From assembly GCA_003142255.1 (NCBI GenBank), contig PLLO01000008.1, forward strand, positions 62,001 through 126,000: 64,000 nt of DNA, read 5' to 3'. The stretch is from Bacteroidales bacterium. Lineage in GTDB: Bacteria > Bacteroidota > Bacteroidia > Bacteroidales > VadinHA17. Numbering within the stretch: position 1 is the stretch's first letter; each line of letters begins with the position of its first letter. Below the pieces are notes generated by a model, which was not told where the DNA came from, did no database searches, and worked only from the letters and a program-made list of their open reading frames with translations. Made by a program: the position numbers and the translations under genes. Of the stretch, positions 1-9,600 are shown in pieces.

Positions 1-903
1 TATTTCCCATAAAGATTCTCCGCCGGCAGTTATATTTTCCAGGCAAACTTTCCGAAAAAATCCTTCAAAAGTACTTTCAAGATGCACTTTCCCGCTGCTG
101 ATTACGTCAAGACATTCCTGTAAAGCAATCGGGTATAATTTTGCCACTGTCAAATCAGGATCGTTACTTATTCTTATCCCATCCGGATATTGAGAATAAC
201 CAGCTGCTGCAAGACAGAGACGTGCACGAAATGCTTTTACAAATGCTTTATTAATCCCTTCAGTTGTACCCGTTCTATCAGTTATAGTTGTACTTGGCCA
301 TGCCACTAAACTTGAAGCTTCTCCCAGATCAGCAATGAGCTGCTTGTAAATAACATCACGGCTCGATTTCGGAAGATACATGGTTTCTGAGGAAACAGGT
401 TCAAACCTGGCTACGACATCACCCCAGGCTTTTACAAGATCTGCATAATAGACAGCCCTGAGAGTTAGTGCTTCGCCTAATAATTGTCCCATTTCATTAC
501 CTGCAGCAGGAGCTCCATAAGCTCTTAATCCCCTGATGCAGATATTTGCACGCTCAATGCCTGAATACATCATGGCCCACGCGTTATTTGTAGTATTCAT
601 GTCTGTGTTGATAGAAGAATTGACATATCTCGACAAATCTCCCTTGGCACTAGCTGATGTTGAATTAATCCATTCAATATCGGTATTAGAACCATAATGA
701 GTCAGAAATCTGCCTCTATATGAATTGGTCTCCCCGAAGGGCACTTTTATTCCATTAATTGCCGAAGCGGCCAGAGTCGCATTCGAGAATATCAGTGATT
801 CATCGAGTGTTGACTGAGAAGGGGCTTCCAGAAATTTTTCGCATGAAATTAAGCAGCACGCGAAAACCAAACCAAGTATATATAATATTTTTTTCATATT
901 CAT
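1..903 (-). CDS. susD: SusD/RagB-like glycan-binding lipoprotein, 3' end outside window
   Basis: Outer-membrane surface lipoprotein that captures oligosaccharides and hands them to its SusC partner. The reading frame runs open from an ATG at 903 (a second in-frame ATG is at 897) to the left edge, giving 301 codons without a stop. The N-terminus is a short hydrophobic signal ending in a lipobox-like LISC with Cys about residue 21, followed by EKFLEAPS, typical of SusD proteins. Helical motifs such as ARLCLAAAGY and ALTLRAVYYADLVKAWGDV match the TPR-like core of the family. It begins 14 bases after the susC stop, so the two are co-transcribed. Family usual length is about 500-650 residues, so roughly half is missing because of the window edge, not because of decay. 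Confidence 0.9.
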   Translation of the reverse strand, partial: MNMKKILYILGLVFACCLISCEKFLEAPSQSTLDESLIFSNATLAASAINGIKVPFGETNSYRGRFLTHYGSNTDIEWINSTSASAKGDLSRYVNSSINTDMNTTNNAWAMMYSGIERANICIRGLRAYGAPAAGNEMGQLLGEALTLRAVYYADLVKAWGDVVARFEPVSSETMYLPKSSRDVIYKQLIADLGEASSLVAWPSTTITDRTGTTEGINKAFVKAFRARLCLAAAGYSQYPDGIRISNDPDLTVAKLYPIALQECLDVISSGKVHLESTFEGFFRKVCLENITAGGESLWEI

Positions 904-917
904 TTACTTAAGACAGA

Positions 918-3900
918 TTAAAAAGTAAGATTTAACCCAAATATTAATTGTCTGCTTTTTGGGTAAGCCGAATAATCAAGTCCCGGGGTTAGAACAGTAT
1001 TCCTTCTTGATGAAACTTCAGGATCGAAACCAGAATATTTTGTCAGTATAAATACGTTATATGCTGAAGCATAAATTCTTACATTCTGGATATTAACTTT
1101 TTTAACTATTTCTGAAGGCAAGCTATATCCAAGAGACAGCGTATTTAAACGAAGAAAAGAACCATCTTCAACAGCCCAATCGCTAAAGACATGTCTTGTC
1201 ATATAAGGCGACCACATGGTAGTATTTGCATTCATGGCTGCTAAAGTTGTCGGGTCATTGACCAGGTTTCCATCTGCATCCACATTGGTCCACCTTTTTC
1301 CATCAGCCATTATATCAATCATGTTCCGGAACTGGTACCTGCCAGTAGTATATTCAACTTTATTGGCGTTATAGATGTCGTTCCCATAGCTCCAGCTAAA
1401 TGCAGCTGACAGATCGAAGCCATAGAAACGGGAATCGATGTTAAAACCTCCGGTATTTTTTGGATTTGCATTTCCTATAACTTTACAATCCGCAACAGTA
1501 ACAGCACCGTCGTCAGTATTATCTCTCAGTTTCAAGCTGCCAGGGCGTACTGTCCCTATAACATCCTTATCAGTTACAACGCCTGGATTTAGCGTCCAGG
1601 TATCCGATACTGCATCATAGCCCGAAAAATCTGAAACCTCATATCTGCCTTCAACCTGATAACCGTACATTTGGCCAACAGATCCTCCTTTTGCAATCCA
1701 GTAGTCATTACCGATTTCGGTTGATGCCCATCCTGTAGCCTGGCCAAAGTCGTTCATCGTACCTAATGAGACAATCCTGTTCCTGTTGAAACCAATGTTA
1801 AAGCCAAAATTAAGCCCATATTTTTCTTTATCAATGATTGCCCAGTTCAATGTAAATTCCAAACCTTTATTTTCAGTTTCACCCATATTTCTGTATTGAG
1901 AATTATATCCGGTACCTGAAACAAGGAAATTAATCAGAAGGTCTTTGGTTGTATTGTAATACAACTCAATATTACCGTTTAGCCGGCTTTTAAATAAGCC
2001 ATAATCCAATCCAAGGTTACGTGTATAAGTAGTTTCCCATTTCAAATCGGGGTTGGCCATTATTATAGATGGTGCCCAGAAAGAAGTAAACCCGTTAATC
2101 CACGAAGAATTACCGGAATTAAAAATCTGTGCGATCTGATTCGCCGGGATATTATTATTACCAGCAGTACCATAGCTGAAGCGTAATTTAAGAAGATCCA
2201 AAGTTGATGAAATCCCTTTCATAAACTCTTCTTCGGATATTTTCCATGCCAGAGCTGCTGAAGGGAAATAACCCCATCTATTTCCTTTTAAGAATTTACT
2301 GGAACCATCAGCCCTTAAAGTTGCTGTAAACAAATACCTGTTTTTAAAATCATAATTGACACGGCCAAAGAAAGAGAGCAGTTTATCATCAGGATTGTAA
2401 GTATTTGTATATCTGTTTGAAAAGCCCTGGCTTACCAGTTTATATGCCTGATCGGAAGTATAGGTTGTTGGGAATCCCCAAATCTGATTAAACAATGTAT
2501 TTGACTTGTCGATAAGCACTTCCTGTCCAATCAGGAGTTTGAGTGAATGCCCGGAAGTTCCAAAGAATTGCTTAAAATCATAATTTAAGGTATTTGTACT
2601 TCTTAAATCAGTGCTTGTACCTGAAGATGACTCCAATGCAGGCATGTTCTGATATGTTGCAGTAGGAGTGTTTTTTACATAATAGGTAGTTACTCCATAG
2701 AACCGGTCATCATTATTAACATAGTAATCAAGCCCTTCTTCAGTTCTAAACTCCAGATTATCAATAATTTTCCATGAGAAGCTTGCACCCATGTTAAACC
2801 TTGTTCTTAATTGCTGACGATCGTTATCCCTTACTGCGGCTAAAGGATTTACCATCGAAGATGATACTTCTTCATCTTCATAATCGCCCATTGATGTAAA
2901 TGGGATAGGTGCAAAAATCATAGTTTGTTTTACCCTGGAATCGGTTGGTGTACCACCTGCCTGATCTGTTGCTCCGGCGCCATATATTTTGGTATCGGAA
3001 TAACGCAGATTAAACGATAGTCCAATTTTTTCGTTAGGATTATGATCCATTTTCAGTGAAATATTATCGCGCCTGTATTTCGAACTAAGCATGATCTCTT
3101 TACTGTTTATGCCGGAATAGCTAAATACATATTTGAATTTATCAGATCCTCCTGTTATGCTTAAATCCTGGTTAAATGTTGTTCCAATTCTCCCAAAAAC
3201 CTGATTATACCAATTAGTACTGGGTTGCCCGGAGAATAAATCAATATCCTGGTACTGGCCAAAATATTTTTCATAATTAGTAAGATTATCGGATAGCAGA
3301 GCATATTCATATTGCCATTTAACGTAATCCTCAACACTTAAAGAATTCAAGTGATCTTCAACCTTTTTAAAACCATAATATGCATTATAGTTAACTTTCG
3401 TTCTGCCTGCAGTAGCACCTTTGGTGGTTATAATAATAACCCCATTGGCACCACGTGCTCCATAGATAGCAGTTGAAGAGGCATCTTTTAAGACATCCAT
3501 GGACTGGATTTCTGATGGCGGAATATCAGAGATACTGCTGACAGGGAACCCGTCGACAATATAGAGAGGAGAGTTGCTCTGAGTAATGGAACCTCCTCCT
3601 CGGACACGGATAGTTACATCTGCATCAGGAGATCCTTCAGTAGTGACAACCTGCACGCCGGCCATTTTACCTGTCAGTGCTTCTGCAGCAGTTGAAACAG
3701 GAATTCGGGCCAGATCTTTACCCTGTACTGACGAGACAGAGCCCGTTATATCTCTTCTATTGACGGTTCCATAACCGATCACGACTACGTCATTAAGTGC
3801 CAAAGCGCTGGTCTCCAAAGTAAAATCAACAACCGTACTATTGCCGGCTATAACCTCCTGAGGTACATACCCGATGAATGATACTGCAATAATACTTGAA

Positions 3901-4103
3901 GCTGAAGGTACATTAATGGAATACTTTCCGTTAATGTCTGTAATAGCTCCAACGTTTGTCCCCTTTACAACAACATTTGCACCAATAACTGGTTGCTTAT
4001 CGGTGTCCAGCACCGTTCCAGTAACCGCTCTCTGTGCAAAGATGCCTGAAGTACATGTTATAAAGAACATTATCATCAGGAATACTTTTAAAACTTTTTT
4101 CAT
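918..4103 (-). CDS. susC: SusC/RagA-type TonB-dependent outer-membrane receptor
   Basis: TonB-dependent importer of oligosaccharides across the outer membrane, 1061 residues, normal for the family. It has a signal peptide (residues 1-23, ending IFAQ), a carboxypeptidase-regulatory-like domain (about 26-100, with GTVLDTDKQPVIGANVVVKG), a TonB box region near ALNDVVVIGYGT, a plug domain (about 115-235, with LYIVDGFPV and STAIYGARGANGVIII), then a 22-stranded barrel ending in Phe. ATG start at 4103; susD follows 14 bases after the stop. A conserved 60-bp element lies about 220-280 bases upstream, with a small open frame between it and the start. The substrate cannot be read from the receptor itself; neighbouring pectinases suggest a pectin-derived oligosaccharide. 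Confidence 0.95.
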   Translation of the reverse strand: MKKVLKVFLMIMFFITCTSGIFAQRAVTGTVLDTDKQPVIGANVVVKGTNVGAITDINGKYSINVPSASSIIAVSFIGYVPQEVIAGNSTVVDFTLETSALALNDVVVIGYGTVNRRDITGSVSSVQGKDLARIPVSTAAEALTGKMAGVQVVTTEGSPDADVTIRVRGGGSITQSNSPLYIVDGFPVSSISDIPPSEIQSMDVLKDASSTAIYGARGANGVIIITTKGATAGRTKVNYNAYYGFKKVEDHLNSLSVEDYVKWQYEYALLSDNLTNYEKYFGQYQDIDLFSGQPSTNWYNQVFGRIGTTFNQDLSITGGSDKFKYVFSYSGINSKEIMLSSKYRRDNISLKMDHNPNEKIGLSFNLRYSDTKIYGAGATDQAGGTPTDSRVKQTMIFAPIPFTSMGDYEDEEVSSSMVNPLAAVRDNDRQQLRTRFNMGASFSWKIIDNLEFRTEEGLDYYVNNDDRFYGVTTYYVKNTPTATYQNMPALESSSGTSTDLRSTNTLNYDFKQFFGTSGHSLKLLIGQEVLIDKSNTLFNQIWGFPTTYTSDQAYKLVSQGFSNRYTNTYNPDDKLLSFFGRVNYDFKNRYLFTATLRADGSSKFLKGNRWGYFPSAALAWKISEEEFMKGISSTLDLLKLRFSYGTAGNNNIPANQIAQIFNSGNSSWINGFTSFWAPSIIMANPDLKWETTYTRNLGLDYGLFKSRLNGNIELYYNTTKDLLINFLVSGTGYNSQYRNMGETENKGLEFTLNWAIIDKEKYGLNFGFNIGFNRNRIVSLGTMNDFGQATGWASTEIGNDYWIAKGGSVGQMYGYQVEGRYEVSDFSGYDAVSDTWTLNPGVVTDKDVIGTVRPGSLKLRDNTDDGAVTVADCKVIGNANPKNTGGFNIDSRFYGFDLSAAFSWSYGNDIYNANKVEYTTGRYQFRNMIDIMADGKRWTNVDADGNLVNDPTTLAAMNANTTMWSPYMTRHVFSDWAVEDGSFLRLNTLSLGYSLPSEIVKKVNIQNVRIYASAYNVFILTKYSGFDPEVSSRRNTVLTPGLDYSAYPKSRQLIFGLNLTF

Positions 4104-4152
4104 AGATAATTAGGAGTTTTGGTTAAAGAATAATTTATATATCAATTAATAT

Positions 4153-4257
4153 TTAAAAACTCAGTAAAAGCAATACAAGTATTGCCAGCATTAATCCAAT
4201 TGAGATGAAAATAATGAACCTGTTCATTTTCTTAAGGTCACGATAAGATTTATTCAT
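4153..4257 (-). CDS. possible 34-residue single-helix membrane peptide in the susC leader
   Basis: A short frame with ATG at 4257 and TAA at 4153 encodes 34 residues: a basic N-terminus (MNKSYRDLKKMNR) and then an uninterrupted hydrophobic stretch of about 20 residues to the end. That is the layout of a small single-pass membrane protein. It lies between the putative operator (4321-4380) and the susC start (4103), so it would be the first open frame of the susCD transcript. No homologue is recognised. It could be chance coding in an AT-rich leader; the clean charge-then-helix pattern is the only support. Confidence 0.3.
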   Translation of the reverse strand: MNKSYRDLKKMNRFIIFISIGLMLAILVLLLLSF

Positions 4258-4320
4258 TCTATACAACACGATTTATCTGCAAGTTACTTTATACCTCATG
4301 AAAGGACCTTAAGATTCTTC

Positions 4321-4380
4321 CCAAACAGGAGTGCATTGTTTCCCCGAGCGGGATATATTTCCCAAATATCAGGTTCAATT
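4321..4380 (-). promoter_or_regulatory. conserved 60-bp element, copy A (candidate HTCS operator of susC)
   Basis: This 60-bp stretch matches 6472-6531 at 48 of 60 positions without gaps, although the surrounding intergenic sequence does not align. On the plus strand it contains alternating half-sites TTTCCC, CGGGA and TTTCCC about 10 bp apart (centre CCCCGAGCGGGATATATTTC), so one helical turn separates inverted half-sites. It lies upstream of susC. Known: hybrid two-component regulators of PULs bind dyad or direct-repeat sites upstream of susC-like and enzyme genes. Inferred: this is such a site for the regulator encoded at 6622-10707. Confidence 0.6.
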
Positions 4381-4459
4381 TTCTCATGTGCCATTTGTCA
4401 GGACCAGAATAACATTCTTCTTTAGTTACGCCGGCGCCAATATTATTCAGCCGGGTCCG

Positions 4460-6145
4460 TCACAAAATATTTATTGTCTTTTTATCGGTCTCTTCACCGA
4501 TGACAATTTTGATCTTATCCCCGGGATTTATAGATCTTATTGTAATATTTTTCGATTTTTCTCCTTTAATTATTATGTAGGGATTATGATTTGCCTGAAT
4601 ATCAAGTTTTTCAATATTGACATTCTGGCTATTAAGGAACTGCATGGATGCAGAATCTTTAAGGATCAGTTTCATCCCTTTAACGGTCACCCCGTTGACA
4701 TCAATGCACGCAAATCCATTATCTGACTGAATAACAATATTTTCAAGCTTAATGTCTTCAAGGTTGAGTTCAGGCAATCCCTGAAGAAGAACTGCCTGGG
4801 AAGCTCCCCTGCAGTTAAGGTTTTTAATAGTTATATTCCTGAACATAGGCGTCTCCTCGGTAACCGGAGGGACTTTTGCAGCTTCTGATTTTTCATTTCC
4901 GCCCTGGGCCAGCATTTCCGATACCGATAACCCGCCATAGTACAAATTAAAGGAGATTGCCTGGGTTGGGATGTCTATCATATTTATATCAGTGAAAAAG
5001 ATATTTTCGACAACGCCGCCTCTGCCGCGATTGCTTTTAAACCGGAGACCCACATCAGTACCAAGGAAGGTACATCCTGAAACATAAACATTTTTAACTC
5101 CGCCCGACATCTCGCTACCGATTGTTACACCTCCGTGGCCATGATAGACAATGCAATTCTTAATCACCAGGTTCTCTGTAGGTTTTCCTCTTTTCCTTCC
5201 GTCAGCATCTTTGCCTGATTTTATGCAGATGGCATCGTCTCCGACATCAAAACTGCTGTTGTATACAATTGCATTCCTGCACGATTCGATATCAAGTCCA
5301 TCTCCATTCTGTGAAAACCAGGGGTTTCTTACAGTCACATTTCGTATCGTTAAGTCTTCACACATAAGAGGGTGAAGACACCAGGCCGGAGAATTCTGGA
5401 AAACAGGTCCATCCAGCAGCACCTTTTTACAGCTGACAAGGCTTACCATAACAGGACGCAGGAAATCTTTTATTTTTTCAAAGTCTTTCAGGTTGAGAGT
5501 CTGATCCGGAACATTCATTGAGCTCATATTCTGTCCATCCAGATATGATTGTGAAGGGTACCATATCTTGCCGTCATTGCTGGTGACCCCGCCTGACTCA
5601 ATCAGCGCTTTCCATTGCGATTCAGTCATCTTTTCTTTCTTGACCGGTCTCCAGGCTTCACCTGTACCGTCAAAAATACCATTCCCAGTGATAGCGATAT
5701 TTTCAAGATCCTTCCCATAGATTGGGGAAGTGCACCTGGCCGTATTATTTCCTTCAAAGATCGTCTCAATTATAGGATACAGATTTTTGTCAGAGCTGAA
5801 TATCACGAGCGCTCCTTCTTCAGTATATAAATTAATGTTGCTTTTCAGAATAATCGGACCGGTAAGCCATAGCCCCCTTGGAATGACCACCTTTCCGCCG
5901 CCTTTTTTCGAGACTGCATCAATGGCATCTGAAATTGCATTCGTGTTCAGGGTTTGGCCGTCACTAACAGCGCCGAAATCGGTAATATTTACCGTATTGT
6001 CAGGAATAACTGGTTCAGCGATAAGTGGCATTTTAATGCCCTGATCCTTATCAATAACCTTTATATAAGCAATATTATTTTCCTTATTATGGCATGACAG
6101 TGTGATAATTGCCAGAATTGCCAGAAGTTTACCAAGTTTCCTCAT
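4460..6145 (-). CDS. GH28 family polygalacturonase-like lipoprotein
   Basis: Hydrolase of galacturonic-acid linkages in pectin (polygalacturonase or rhamnogalacturonan hydrolase type), a right-handed parallel beta-helix of 561 residues. Seen: a signal with lipobox ending LS-Cys18; a pectate-lyase-like N-terminal repeat (VNITDFGAVSDGQTLNTNAI, about 52-71); the GH28 catalytic motifs N280-G-D282, G-D303-D304, the His-Gly motif around 335-339 (YHGHGGVTIGS) and R368-F-K370. These correspond to the NTD, DD, GHG and RIK blocks of the family, so it should be active. The lipobox suggests anchoring in the envelope. A copy of the conserved PUL element (6472-6531) lies about 330 bases upstream. Exact pectin substrate is not decidable from sequence. 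Confidence 0.92.
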   Translation of the reverse strand: MRKLGKLLAILAIITLSCHNKENNIAYIKVIDKDQGIKMPLIAEPVIPDNTVNITDFGAVSDGQTLNTNAISDAIDAVSKKGGGKVVIPRGLWLTGPIILKSNINLYTEEGALVIFSSDKNLYPIIETIFEGNNTARCTSPIYGKDLENIAITGNGIFDGTGEAWRPVKKEKMTESQWKALIESGGVTSNDGKIWYPSQSYLDGQNMSSMNVPDQTLNLKDFEKIKDFLRPVMVSLVSCKKVLLDGPVFQNSPAWCLHPLMCEDLTIRNVTVRNPWFSQNGDGLDIESCRNAIVYNSSFDVGDDAICIKSGKDADGRKRGKPTENLVIKNCIVYHGHGGVTIGSEMSGGVKNVYVSGCTFLGTDVGLRFKSNRGRGGVVENIFFTDINMIDIPTQAISFNLYYGGLSVSEMLAQGGNEKSEAAKVPPVTEETPMFRNITIKNLNCRGASQAVLLQGLPELNLEDIKLENIVIQSDNGFACIDVNGVTVKGMKLILKDSASMQFLNSQNVNIEKLDIQANHNPYIIIKGEKSKNITIRSINPGDKIKIVIGEETDKKTINIL

Positions 6146-6300
6146 TTCGAAAAAAGATTATATTAATTATAAATATGTTAGTAGTTGCTTACGCAACTCA
6201 ATATGTAATTATCAATTCAGGCCTGATTTTAGGAAGATAAGGAAGATCAAAAACTTCGGCATATCATAAAAACATGCTTTTATCAGTCCTAATGTATGTT

Positions 6301-6345
6301 TTCATTTAATGAACCGGGAAGAAGATTCCCGGTTCATCGAATGAA
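6301..6345 (-). terminator. perfect 12-bp hairpin between the regulator gene and the GH28 gene
   Basis: The arms ATGAACCGGGAA (6309-6320) and TTCCCGGTTCAT (6326-6337) are perfectly complementary around a 5-base loop GAAGA. Outer arms TTCATT (6301-6306) and AATGAA (6340-6345) extend the pairing after a small internal gap. It sits downstream of the regulator gene (stop at 6622) on the same strand. There is no U-run, so it may be a processing or rho-assisted end, or a protein-binding dyad rather than a classical intrinsic terminator. Confidence 0.45.
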
Positions 6346-6471
6346 GGAGCCAACCTGACTTAACCTAAACTAACCTGATAATTTCTTTAAAAGATCTCCG
6401 GTTGGATCAAACCTGTATCTAAACATGAAACAAGTTAGGCTAAACGCTGAAGATAAGCAGTTTGATTTTTA

Positions 6472-6531
6472 CCAAATACCGGTGCCTCGTTTCCCGGAAC
6501 GGGATATAATTCCCAAAAAGCAGGTACAATT
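6472..6531 (-). promoter_or_regulatory. conserved 60-bp element, copy B (candidate HTCS operator of the GH28 gene)
   Basis: Second copy of the element at 4321-4380 (48/60 identities, ungapped). The core on the plus strand is TTTCCCGGAACGGGATATAA followed by TTCCC, keeping the three half-sites TCCC, CGGGA and TTCCC with the same spacing. It lies downstream of the regulator gene and upstream of the GH28 gene, the position expected for an activator site of the enzyme transcript. Conservation limited to this 60-bp block in two otherwise unrelated intergenic regions is the main evidence. Confidence 0.6.
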
Positions 6532-6621
6532 ATATCGGGGAATTGAATAAAATCTATACTAGCCTCTGTTACTCATTGAAATGCAATGAAGTATTAAGAA
6601 TCAGAGCAAAAGTCAATTCTT

Positions 6622-9600
6622 TTAAGTTTTAGGATTCTGTCTGATATATTCTGAGGCACTCATCCCATATTCATGGTGGAAGGATTTTCGGAAGTGCGAC
6701 ATATCTTTAAATCCTATTGCATACGCTATCTCAGTTATTGTCAGTTTCTTTTCCAAAAGAAGCTGGGCTGCTCTTTTCATCCTTATGCTCCTGATAAACT
6801 CTTTGACAGTCATATTGGTAAGTGCATTGAATTTCCTGTAAAGCTGCATCCGGCTGACACCTACTTCAACAGCAAACTGTTCAATATCAAGGTCAGCATT
6901 GGAGATATTTTTTTCTACAACCTCAATTGCTTTCCTTAGAAACCGTTCATCAGGCGAGCTAATAGTTATATCTGATGGCTTAAGGATTATTTCGCTTGTA
7001 TATTTTTCTTTTAGAGCCCTTCGTACCAGGAGCATATTTTCCACTTTAGTCTGAAGTATGGAAATATCAAATGGTTTGGTTATGTAATCATCAGCTCCGC
7101 ACGATAATCCTTCTATCTCATGCTCTTTTGAATTCAATGCGGTCAGCAACAGAACTGGTATATGCGATGTTCTCTCATCTTTTTTAATGCGCCTGCAGAA
7201 TTCATATCCGTCAACATCTGGCATAAGTATATCGCTGATGATGACATCAGGGATGATTCTGACTGCCTGATCCCAGCCTTCCTGTCCGTTCTTTGCCTCA
7301 AATATCTTATAAATGGGTTCAAAGTGACTGCGGATAAAATATCTCACATCCGAATTATCTTCAACTATAAGCATTATCTGAGCGTTGGATTCCTCAAGGT
7401 GTTCATCTTTCAAATCATTTTTACCCGTATCTGATGATTTATCTGATAGAATATCAGTGCCGGTCTCAACCAGTTTTTCTGTCTCATAAGGCAGGCGGAC
7501 TGTAAATTTCGATCCTTTGCCGGGTTTACTTATAACATCGATGTCTCCATTATGAAGCTTTACCAGTTCTTTAACCAGCGCAAGTCCTATGCCGGTTCCG
7601 GTACTTTCATTTATTGAGTCAATACGGGAAAACCTTGTGAATAATCTTTTGATATTACTTTCTGAAATTCCTTTACCTGTGTCTTTTACTGAAATTTCAA
7701 TATATTGTTTATCAGGCTGGTTGTTGAGGGAATCTTCATCGTTGGAAGAAAATACAAGTGAAAGGTGAACAGAAACTGTCCCTCCGCTTCCGGTATACTT
7801 AATGGCATTGGAAATCAGATTATTAAGTATTGTTTTCACCTTATCCGGATCGAAGAGTGCGATGATTGACTTTTTAAGTGTATGAAACTTTAAAGTTATC
7901 TGCTTTTCCTTTGCATATTCTTCAAAGGAAAGAACAACGTGCGACACAAGCCTGACCATATCGTCCTGGATCAGTTCGAGTTTTAGATTTCCCGTTTCAA
8001 GCTTGCGAAAGTCGAGCAACTGGTTTATCAGGGTGTTAAGTTGCAAAGCATTACGGTATACCAGAGACAGATGTGAAGATACTTCCTCCTCCGGTACCTT
8101 TTTAGAAATCAGTTTTTCAAGAGGACCAAGGATCAGGGTCAACGGAGTTCTTATTTCGTGTGAAATATTAGTGAAAAGCCTTAGTTTGAGCATGTCAAGC
8201 TCATGGAGCGTTTTTGCTTTTGTTCTTTCAAAAATGAGTTCATTCTTGATCTTTTCACGATTCACAATAAACCTGATGAGAAAATAGGACAATGTAATAA
8301 TCACCAAAATCATCAAAGTACGGAACCACCATGTCATCCAGAAGGGAGGCAGTATAGTGATATCGAGCATAAGTTCTTCGTCAGCTGAGGTATTTCCCGG
8401 AAGGACTCTCTTTATTTTTAAGGTGTAATCACCTGGATTCAGGTTTGTATAAGTTGCAGTTCGTGCTGTACTTGGCTCATTCCATCCATTGTCAAATCCT
8501 TCGAGATAATATGAGTACAGATTGCCAGTATTGTTAACGAAATCAAGTGCAGTAAATTCCAGGGTAAAAACCTTTTGATCGTTTTTTAATATCAGGTGCG
8601 AAGTTTCTGAAATGCTGGTTTTCAGAATAGCATCCTTCCCGTCGCCTATCGGGACAGGTTTATTGAAGACCCTGAGCCCTGTAAATACTAATGGCACATG
8701 GAGATCATCAGTAAGTATGTCATGCGGATTAAACATATTAAATCCTGCAATGCCTCCAAAAAGCAATTCCCCGTTATCGGCTTTATACGCTGCTCCATAA
8801 GTGAACTGGTCATTTCGTAATCCATCTCTGCTGGTGAAGTTCCGGAACTGGTTATTCTTTGTATCAAATTTCGACAACCCGTTGGACGTGCTTATCCAGA
8901 GATAATGATCGTCATCTTCAAGAATGTTAAGTGCCTGGTTGTTAGACAGGCCATCACGTGTATTATAATACTTTAAAGCTCCCTCTGATTTGCTGTAAAG
9001 AGCTATCCCGTTATCCATAGTTGCGATCCAGTACCTCTTCTCAGAATCTTCAAGAAATGCCCTGGGATGTTCACTATACCTTATTATACTTTCATTATTG
9101 GGGTCATATATAACAATCTCATCAGATGTCCCAAGCCAGATATTCCTGTCCGAATCAATACTGATCCAGGAAACCTGGCTGTTTTGCACCAGCTTAGGAA
9201 AATGGCTGAATGACTTTGTTTCAGGATCGAACCTGTCAATACCCACAGAGGTACCAACCCAGATTCCTCCGTCATCATCAAGGCATAGAGCCCAAACCCT
9301 GTCATCGGAAAGACTTTGCGGCTTATCTGGTGAATGCCGGTAATGTTTAATTCTTCCTGACTCCATATTCAGAACATCGATCCCGCCCCAGAAAGTTCCT
9401 ATCCATAAGTTACCTTTCTTGTCATCCATAAAAGCTTTGATACAATTCTGCGATATGGAATTTGGATTGTTATCCTGTGCTGTCAGGTATTGAAATGTCC
9501 CTTTATCCGGATCATAGATATTTATTCCTCCGTCTTCAGTACCAACCCATATCCTCTTTTTCTTATCCATCCAGAACGCATAGATAATGCTGCTGTTGAG

